Part shown: piece after piece, positions 59,701 to 64,000 of the stretch
How positions within the stretch are numbered: position 1 is the first letter of the stretch
Layout of the letters: each line of letters starts with the position of its first letter
Origin: Cristatella mucedo
Lineage: Eukaryota > Bryozoa > Phylactolaemata > Cristatellidae
Assembly (NCBI GenBank): GCA_009760855.2
Contig: WPIO01000004.1
Coordinates: 9,011,001 to 9,075,000, forward strand
Length of the DNA: 64,000 bases
Reading direction: 5' to 3'
Notes under the pieces: generated by a model
Told to the model about the DNA's origin: nothing
Databases searched by the model: none
Seen by the model: the letters and a program-made list of their open reading frames with translations, nothing else
Translations under genes and position numbers: made by a program

Positions 59701-62700
59701 TTCGGTGCTTGGCCTGGTTGGGGAGAAGATCTGAGACATAGGCTGGAGCCAAAGAATGACGTGACCTAAAAGTGAGCGACAAAACCTTGAAGTCAATCCG
59801 TTGCTTGACTGGTAGCCAGTGCAGGTCGGCGAGAAGCGGAGTAATGCGGCAACCGCGACGCTCACGACAGACAAGCCTAGCTGCGGAGTTTTGCACCAGC
59901 TGTAATCGCCTGATTGCACATGCCGGTTGGCCATCAAGCAGTGAGTTACAGAAGTCAAGAGGCGATGTCATCAATGCATGGACCAATTTGGACGTGGTAT
60001 CCTTATCTAAACAAGCCCGAATTTTAGCAATGTTATGAAGCTGAAAGTAGGCTGACTTGATTGTGGAGCTGACATGGTCGTTTAACGAGAGGTCACTTTG
60101 GAACACGACACCTAGATTTCGAGCTGATTCAACAGGAGATATGCTGGCAAAGCCAATTTTGAGGGTCAGCCTTTCCAATTTCTGAATCACACTGGGTTTG
60201 CCCATAACTAGTAAATAAGTTTTATCATCGTTTAGTTTTAGAAAATTTGCTGCCATCCATGTGTGAATGTCATCAAACATGCAGCAAGTGAGTTGAGAGA
60301 ATTCGAGGTGCTCGAAGGCTGGGAGGGATCAAAGCAAATGTGCAACTGAGTGTCATCCGCATAGAAGTGAAAGCCTAGATTGTGCTTGGCAATCACATCA
60401 GCAAGAGGGAGAGTATAAACCGTGAAAAGAGCCGGACCTAGCAGGGAGCCCTGAGGTACCCCATATTTCAGAGGCACCTCGGATGATCTTTGTCCATTCA
60501 CGTCAATACTCTGGAGTCTCCCACTGAGATAGGACCTGAACCACTGCAGAGCCACAGCAGTGCCGGCGATGCCCAGGCGAGATGAGAGGCGCTCTAGAAG
60601 AACTTTGTGATCGATGGTATCAAAAGCTGCCGAAAGATCGAGCAAAACAATCAGAGACACTCTACCAATGTCTGCATTCCTAAGTAGGTCGTTGTATACC
60701 CTAAGCAATGCTGACTCTGTGGAGTGATTAGCTCGAAAGCCAGACTGGAACTTACGAGCAAGGTTTGAAGTTTCAATATATGAGTTCAGCTGGTCCACCA
60801 CAACTTCTCATAAGTTATACAAGCAGCTGCAATGATTTATATACAAGTTAACATTACTACGGTAGGTTTTATTTTCTTCATTGCCTCAACAAATAGAGGC
60901 TAAAGTTTGTGATCATCCGTAGCATTTGAAGCCAGAATCGAAGTTCTGCGGTTCATATCCCTTTTATTTCTCTACAACTGCTACTGGCAGTAGTGTGATC
61001 TGGTGCTAGATGTTATAATAGGCCAGTCTCGTCCGTATTGAGCATAACTCTGGGGTGATAATCTGATATTTATTGGGAATGTTCCTGAACCACTGCGGCG
61101 ATTGTGTCTGCATTTGCAGAGCCTCCTCACCATCTCCATCCGTTACTCCTTATCTTGACGCTTTAAAACTGACAGCCGGCGTATCATATATTTCTCAAGC
61201 CGGCCACGAGAAAAAGTGGATGTGTCGGAGTAGACATGCTCAGAAGCTCGGCAAAAAGGCCTAGCGTATTGGATGACCAGTCAGACGAAGTTCGCCGAGC
61301 TCGGAATTGGGAAGCCAGTTTGCAGTTGGCTAATACTTTGTTAAGAACTGGGCTCATGACTCGGCGATCTCTCTGGCAGCAGATGGTCCGAGCCGCAACA
61401 CTAGCTAAATAGCTCCTGCGCTTACCCAAAGTGCGCGAGATAGTGGCATCCGGGATTCGGGGGCATCCGACAGGGCCAAAAGCGTCTTTAGCCCATCGGC
61501 AAAGCTCTTCTTGAGAGACTGGCCGGATTCTCGCTCGTACACTGAATATGTGTGCATATCTTCTGCCTCGGGTCATCACTGAGCGCGTCTCTTCTGATTG
61601 AAGCCATACTGAAAGCGATGAAGCTGGGCTTGCTGTACAGCTCGCACTGCGACTATCCTAAGACCGCGGTAGGTCACATGACTAACCCTCCCTCAGCAGC
61701 AAGCTTACCTTACAAGAAGCGTGGAAAGTCATCCGGCGGATGGCACGCTTGCAGAGAGGCTCGGCTGTATCCACCCGTATTTATTAATTCTATGATGATT
61801 AAAGAGCCCCATGAGGTGAACGAAGATTACTGCTGCTTGCTGGGGGAGGCAGAGCAGGTGTGCTCATGCTGTTGAGAGTACCTGGTATGTAATTGTAGGC
61901 TCTGCAACCATTTTTGTTGGGGCGCGAGAGGGCGAAAGGAGGGACAGTGAAGAGACAAGCTAATGTAAATTACCTTGAAAGAGATCGAGTTCTCTGAGGG
62001 CGCTAAGACAAATGCATTATTATTATTACTACCAACCACTATAATTATGAATGCGCGTGAGCAGGTCCCGTAAATCGGTCTATAGTGTAAATGGAAATGG
62101 TCCCGTAAATGGAAGTCGGTTTGCTGAGATGAGACCCGGGTAATTCGGATGTACAAATTCGTACGACAAAATGAAATCTCGCAGTTGAAATCGGAAATTA
62201 AATTCAAAGCTATAACATACGTCTATGTCCCGTAAACTTAGTATCTTCCCAAGGTTCCCACAATTGGAAGTGGTTGTATTCTCATAAAAAGTTATGATGG
62301 ATTTCCTAGAATTCGCTATTACTTTCCGAGAAAAATGGAAAGCTCTAGAAGTTTTGTTTTGAATGTACAAGAACCATTTTCGGAGGAACAATAGAAAGCT
62401 TTCAAAGTTTCGACATGTGTGTACGATGGCTTCAAGTGTGCGAGGCCATTAGTTGCAAATCGGAAGTGCATTGACTTACGTATCGAGGTGCAGGCTAGTG
62501 GTACAGGTAAAAAGTCTACGAAAGTAAACGAAGTGAGAGTTGTGAAGTTTAAGTAGAGTAAGCATTTATCAGTAGTTATTTCTTTCAAGTTCAAAGAAAA
62601 ATGAGCAAGTTAAGCATCAGTTTTCTAAGGACCATTATCTGTTTTTATAGGAACGAGTTTCGGTAAAAAAAAACACAGCGGGCGCGCCGTGTATACGAAC

Positions 62701-63794
62701 GAGTATCGTGGGGTCGTGAATTAGAAATATGACGTAAACGCAAGTTGAATTTTAAACTGTTCAGCTTCGCAGATCCAATTCTGACATCGCGCGATGCTTC
62801 GCGGGTCTTCGCTCGAGTAAAATAAGCAGCCCACATTGCTGCACCTCTCGGCGAGGTCAGCGACGTGCGCCACTCGTACGAGATTCTCGCGCGCTATTTC
62901 CTCCTCGCGTCGGTGGGCCGGCGACTCGGCTGCCAGAGGCAAACTCCCCAGAGCTAGAGCCAGCGCCAGCCGGCGTCCAGCTCCGCGCCTCGCGGCCTCG
63001 CGTCCTCCGCCGGTGGACTCGCCTCGCTCGGACCGCCGGTCAATTTGCCGCGCGCTCGCGGCGAGGCATTCGTCGAATGTAAAACGAGACGCATTTAAAA
63101 CGAATTTAAAACGAGTCGCTGAGGCACTCGGTGCTCGTGCGCCCCGCTCCCTTTCCTCCCCTTTTCACTGCTGGAGGGCGATCGCCGGCTGAACTGCTAG
63201 CGAGCCGCTTGCTAATGAGCGGAGCGCCGCCTAGTTGGCGCCAGCGCCAGGCCGGCGGCGGACGAGGTGGGGCGGCCGTCCGTCCTCGCTCCGAGCGCCG
63301 AGCAGCGGCCGCCAACGCCACCGCCGACAGATCGCCGGCCGCCGACAGACGCAACGCGCCGACGGCCGGCTGTCGAACAAGTCTGGAGCCAAAGTCGGCG
63401 GCGGCGGTCGCCGCGAGGGCGCTCGGGAATGCTGCGGCGCGGCCGGCGCGGCGGCGCGAGCGCCCGCGAGTTCGTGCTGCGCCAGCCAGCGATCTAGCGA
63501 TCGCGGGGCGCCGTTGGCGTGTGACGGCGCATCGCTCTCTGGCGGCGGACGACGACGCTTTTACCGCCGTCGCCACGAAGCTTCGGCCAGTGTGCGGAAG
63601 GACGCGCCTTGTCTTTCCTTTCTGGCCGCAGCAGCAGCAGCAGCAGCAGGAACGAGGCGAGGAGCTCGGAGAAGCCGGGCAACCAGCGCAAAATGTAAGT
63701 GACTCCGCCAGTGCGCTGAGCTGAGAGATGACCATTGAGCGCTGACTTCTTTGGCAGGAAAGGAAAGAAGGGACAGGCGGCGGTCGAAGCGTGA
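47655..63794 (+). CDS. TnT: Troponin T
   Basis: Tropomyosin-binding subunit of troponin. Exons: 47655-47828, 50967-51053, 53370-53546, 54293-54514, 55181-55224, 63632-63694, 63758-63794; about 267 residues including the stop-proximal exons. Family marks: [11 protein letters not shown] start; [13 protein letters not shown], then [18 protein letters not shown] (the TnT1 region of vertebrate and fly proteins, EEEL-LKER--KRRAER); [18 protein letters not shown] and [28 protein letters not shown], matching the K--LE-E----RIKPLAIEGF of insect TnT; then [19 protein letters not shown] and [15 protein letters not shown]. The middle exons are secure. The donor of exon 3 (a GC donor) and the two last exons, 8.4 kb downstream, are inferred from phase. 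Vertebrate TnT also ends in a short Lys-rich tail. Confidence 0.85.
48041..48110. repeat. (TA)n(GA)n microsatellite
   Basis: TA repeat followed by a GA repeat in the first TnT intron. Confidence 0.95.
48464..49123. repeat. Tandem duplication, second copy interrupted by SINE S1
   Basis: Unit 1 is 48464-48682. Unit 2 starts at 48687 (ATGTCGCAGAATGGCTAGCC), is interrupted by SINE S1 from about 48737 to 48918, and resumes to 49123. Near-identical over both parts. Confidence 0.9.
48745..48912 (+). repeat. SINE family S1, good copy
   Basis: GTGATGGCACACTAGGTAAG, B box GGGTTCGATTCCTGCGG, GCCACTGCAAGCGGTGGTGA, and 3' end AGCTGCTTAAGCAGCTAGGA, which is itself palindromic. Confidence 0.92.
49340..49420 (-). 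repeat. SINE family S1, fragment
   Basis: TATAGCGGCAGAGGAGCTTT and GGTTATCACCAGCGCTTGCA match the S1 complement. Confidence 0.65.
49815..49868. repeat. 13-bp minisatellite
   Basis: About four copies of ATGCCCTCGCTGC/A. Confidence 0.85.
50060..50345 (-). mobile_element. LINE-A 3' fragment
   Basis: CTTTCTAGGCACTTTCAATT tail and GCACAGGGTCAGCATGCAAA in LINE-A 3' UTR order, minus strand, in the first TnT intron. Confidence 0.8.
50350..50966. other. TnT intron, nothing recognised
   Basis: AT-rich then GC-rich. The GC-rich part (50760-50960) leads straight into the exon at 50967. Confidence 0.5.
50967..51053 (+). CDS. TnT: TnT exon 2
   Basis: Acceptor GCTTGTAG at 50966; 29 codons [20 protein letters not shown] then EELRRREDE; donor GTGACG; phase 0 at both ends. 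Charged helix of the tropomyosin-binding T1 region. Confidence 0.87.
51079..51125. repeat. (AAT)n microsatellite
   Basis: AAT/ATA repeat just downstream of TnT exon 2. Confidence 0.9.
51199..52185 (-). mobile_element. Two adjoining LINE-A fragments
   Basis: 51199-51650 is a well-preserved 3' end (AAT repeat, tail, UTR, ORF end). 51660-52185 is an older minus-strand copy of the ORF end and adjacent RT sequence (CCAGTGCAGGTCGGTGTGCA; AGCGGTGAGTTACAGAAG). Confidence 0.8.
52190..52800 (+). mobile_element. LINE-B 3' end, degraded
   Basis: Contains CCGGTTGATCGACGAATACG and the end of the ORF and 3' UTR (CTTCTCACATTCTCTTTGTTG; CCGAAAGCCAATTAGGCTTT) in LINE-B order. Confidence 0.75.
52813..52930. 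repeat. (TG)n microsatellite
   Basis: TG repeat with CG-containing interruptions directly after the LINE-B 3' end. Confidence 0.92.
53370..53546 (+). CDS. TnT: TnT exon 3
   Basis: Acceptor CTATTTTAG at 53369. It encodes [32 protein letters not shown], then [11 protein letters not shown], matching the end of the TnT T1 region. The end is uncertain: the frame stays open into a CT repeat. A phase-0 donor is AAAAG|GCGCGT (GC type) after QPAEK; weak GT alternatives exist (TTT|GTAGTC). Confidence 0.78.
53650..53786. repeat. (CT)n microsatellite
   Basis: CT repeat within the TnT intron following exon 3. Confidence 0.95.
54293..54514 (+). CDS. TnT: TnT exon 4, T2 region and coiled coil
   Basis: Acceptor TTTTGTCTTGTGCAG at 54292; 74 codons, phase 0 at both ends; donor GTAAGT. 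It reads [40 protein letters not shown] and [19 protein letters not shown], the most conserved part of TnT, which pairs with TnI. Confidence 0.93.
54952..55125. repeat. C/T-rich (CTCTCCCC)n repeat
   Basis: Polypyrimidine tract of CT and C-run units in the intron upstream of TnT exon 5. Confidence 0.92.
55181..55224 (+). CDS. TnT: TnT exon 5 (44 nt)
   Basis: Acceptor CGATTTTGTAG at 55180. It encodes [14 protein letters not shown] plus two bases of Gly, donor GTAAGG, phase 0 in and 2 out. If the donor is skipped, TAA at 55226 ends the protein at MNKAG. Confidence 0.85.
55349..55386 (+). repeat. (GGGA)n repeat, G-quadruplex-prone
   Basis: Eight or nine consecutive GGGA units on the coding strand, in the last large TnT intron. 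Confidence 0.9.
55400..56400. other. CpG-rich block in TnT intron
   Basis: GC-rich, several motif-free open frames. ACAAGATGGCCCTTA at about 55759. No supported exon. Confidence 0.35.
56410..57385 (-). mobile_element. LINE-B copy, degraded
   Basis: Minus-strand 3' UTR (AACTCCGCAGAGCCACAAAG), ORF end and internal RT sequence up to CCAACATCCAGGATCGAAAG, which corresponds to 38440-38470 of the better copy. Confidence 0.75.
57388..57830 (-). mobile_element. LINE-A fragment, degraded
   Basis: CCAGACAAGCCTAGCTGCCA, CTTATTGCACAGACGGGAAG and GGAGCTGATATGGTCATCTA match minus-strand LINE-A RT sequence (compare 59860-60090). It abuts the LINE-B piece. Confidence 0.7.
57840..59265. other. TnT intron, nothing recognised
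   Basis: AT-rich then mixed. A 96-codon minus-strand frame at 58762-59052 has no recognisable motif. Confidence 0.4.
59270..60801 (-). mobile_element. LINE-A, best copy with reverse-transcriptase palm
   Basis: Two long minus-strand frames (60238-60801 and 59528-60280) joined by one frameshift: [34 protein letters not shown] (motif A), [15 protein letters not shown] (motif B), [10 protein letters not shown] (catalytic motif C), [21 protein letters not shown], then the C-terminal region and the 3' UTR/AAT tail at 59270. 5' truncated; no endonuclease. Confidence 0.92.
60830..61180. other. TnT intron, nothing recognised
   Basis: AT-rich DNA without a recognisable feature. Confidence 0.4.
61184..61579 (-). 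pseudogene. pogo/CENP-B-like transposase N-terminal fragment
   Basis: Minus-strand open frame of 131 codons with [15 protein letters not shown] and [17 protein letters not shown], the pattern of the second helix-turn-helix unit (QEL-WA---F ... P---TIS-IL) in pogo-type Tc1/mariner transposases and related host proteins. No DDE domain is visible nearby, so it is probably a relic. Identification by motif only. Confidence 0.55.
61975..62030 (+). repeat. LINE-A/S2-type 3' tail fragment
   Basis: GAAAGAGATCGAGTTCTCTG AGGGCGC and an ATT repeat. Confidence 0.7.
62050..62640. other. TnT intron, nothing recognised
   Basis: AT-rich DNA without a recognisable feature. Confidence 0.4.
62780..63631. other. 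CpG-rich block
   Basis: Very GC-rich, with overlapping motif-free open frames on both strands. It precedes the predicted penultimate TnT exon. It could alternatively be the promoter of the next gene. Confidence 0.35.
63632..63694 (+). CDS. TnT: Candidate TnT exon 6 (Ser/Lys/Arg tail)
   Basis: Very good acceptor (TTTCCTTTCTGGCCGCAG) and donor (AAAT|GTAAGT). In the phase left by exon 5 it reads five Ser, then [15 protein letters not shown]. It starts with six CAG triplets, so several tandem acceptors are possible. Belonging to TnT is inferred from phase and basic character across an 8.4-kb intron. Confidence 0.45.
63758..63794 (+). CDS. TnT: Candidate TnT last exon
   Basis: Acceptor CTTCTTTGGCAG at 63757. 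In frame it reads [12 protein letters not shown] then TGA at 63792-63794. The stop overlaps a donor-like GTGAGT. A short Lys-rich end is what TnT proteins of this type have. Confidence 0.42.
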
Positions 63795-63799
63795 GTCGC

Positions 63800-64000
63800 T
63801 GCGTGAGCGAGCGAGCGAGCTTGTGTGCCTGCACGAATTACCGCCGCTCCACCCGTCGGTCACCGGCCACGCCAGACCGGCGATCGAGTGCTGCGGTGGC
63901 GGCGGGCGCCGGCGGGCGCTGCAATGGTGTTGTTACGCTTTCGGCCGCTGGAGTCGGAGAGACTTCCGATCTCATCTCGCGCCTAACTGCAGCAGAGTGC
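63800..64000. other. Right edge, GC-rich, nothing assigned
   Basis: Would be TnT 3' UTR if the stop at 63792 is real. No poly(A) signal before the edge. Confidence 0.3.

Overview
The window is genomic DNA from an animal: interrupted genes with GT-AG introns, degraded non-LTR retrotransposons, tRNA-derived SINEs, long (GA)n/(CT)n and other microsatellites, and alternating AT-rich and CpG-rich stretches. Troponin I and troponin T genes point to a bilaterian; the long Glu/Arg-rich N-terminal extension predicted for troponin I is of a kind known from invertebrates such as molluscs. The sequence does not fix the phylum. There are no bacterial-type operons, CRISPR arrays or convincing tRNA/rRNA genes.

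Layout, + strand. (1) 1-600: 3' end of a LINE (called LINE-A here). (2) 1260-4711: the last five exons recognised of RUVBL2 (Reptin/TIP48), from the sensor region through Walker B (LFIDEVH) to the C-terminus; the Walker A half lies off the left edge. (3) 4712-17100: no recognisable gene, with old LINE/SINE pieces, GC-rich blocks and a 350-bp (GA)n tract. (4) 17501-32279: troponin I. The seven 3' exons are secure (28537-32279 carries the whole TnI core and inhibitory region); a Glu/Arg-rich coiled-coil exon and two short GC-rich exons at the 5' end are predicted from phase and splice sites. (5) 32280-47650: repeat-rich intergenic DNA with a 1.8-kb LINE-B copy. (6) 47655-63794: troponin T in the same orientation. 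Four central exons are secure, a 44-nt coiled-coil exon follows, and two short 3' exons at 63.6-63.8 kb plausibly supply the Lys-rich tail and stop.

The main result is this head-to-tail TnI -> TnT pair. The same order and orientation is the rule for the vertebrate TNNI/TNNT pairs. The two genes also share exon anatomy. In both, a phase-0 block of about 75 codons (76 in TnI, split once; 74 in TnT, unsplit) ends just after the motif LESE(N/K)YDLE and is followed by a 44-nt exon entering in phase 0 and leaving in phase 2. The protein segments align without gaps up to that boundary. This is strong internal evidence that TnI and TnT arose by tandem duplication and have stayed linked here. In muscle, TnI (actomyosin inhibitor), TnT (tropomyosin binder) and TnC form the Ca2+ switch of the thin filament; the shared motif lies in the coiled coil through which TnI and TnT pair.

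The repeat landscape has at least two LINE families (LINE-A and LINE-B, both with CR1/L2/Jockey-like reverse transcriptase motifs) and at least two SINE families. SINE family S2 shares its 3' hairpin tail with LINE-A. Other structures worth noting are a 68-bp perfect palindrome, an 89-bp fold-back element between 10-bp direct repeats, a tandem duplication that preserves the empty site of a SINE insertion, a pogo-like transposase relic, and a (CT)n/(GA)n inverted pair followed by tetranucleotide arrays.
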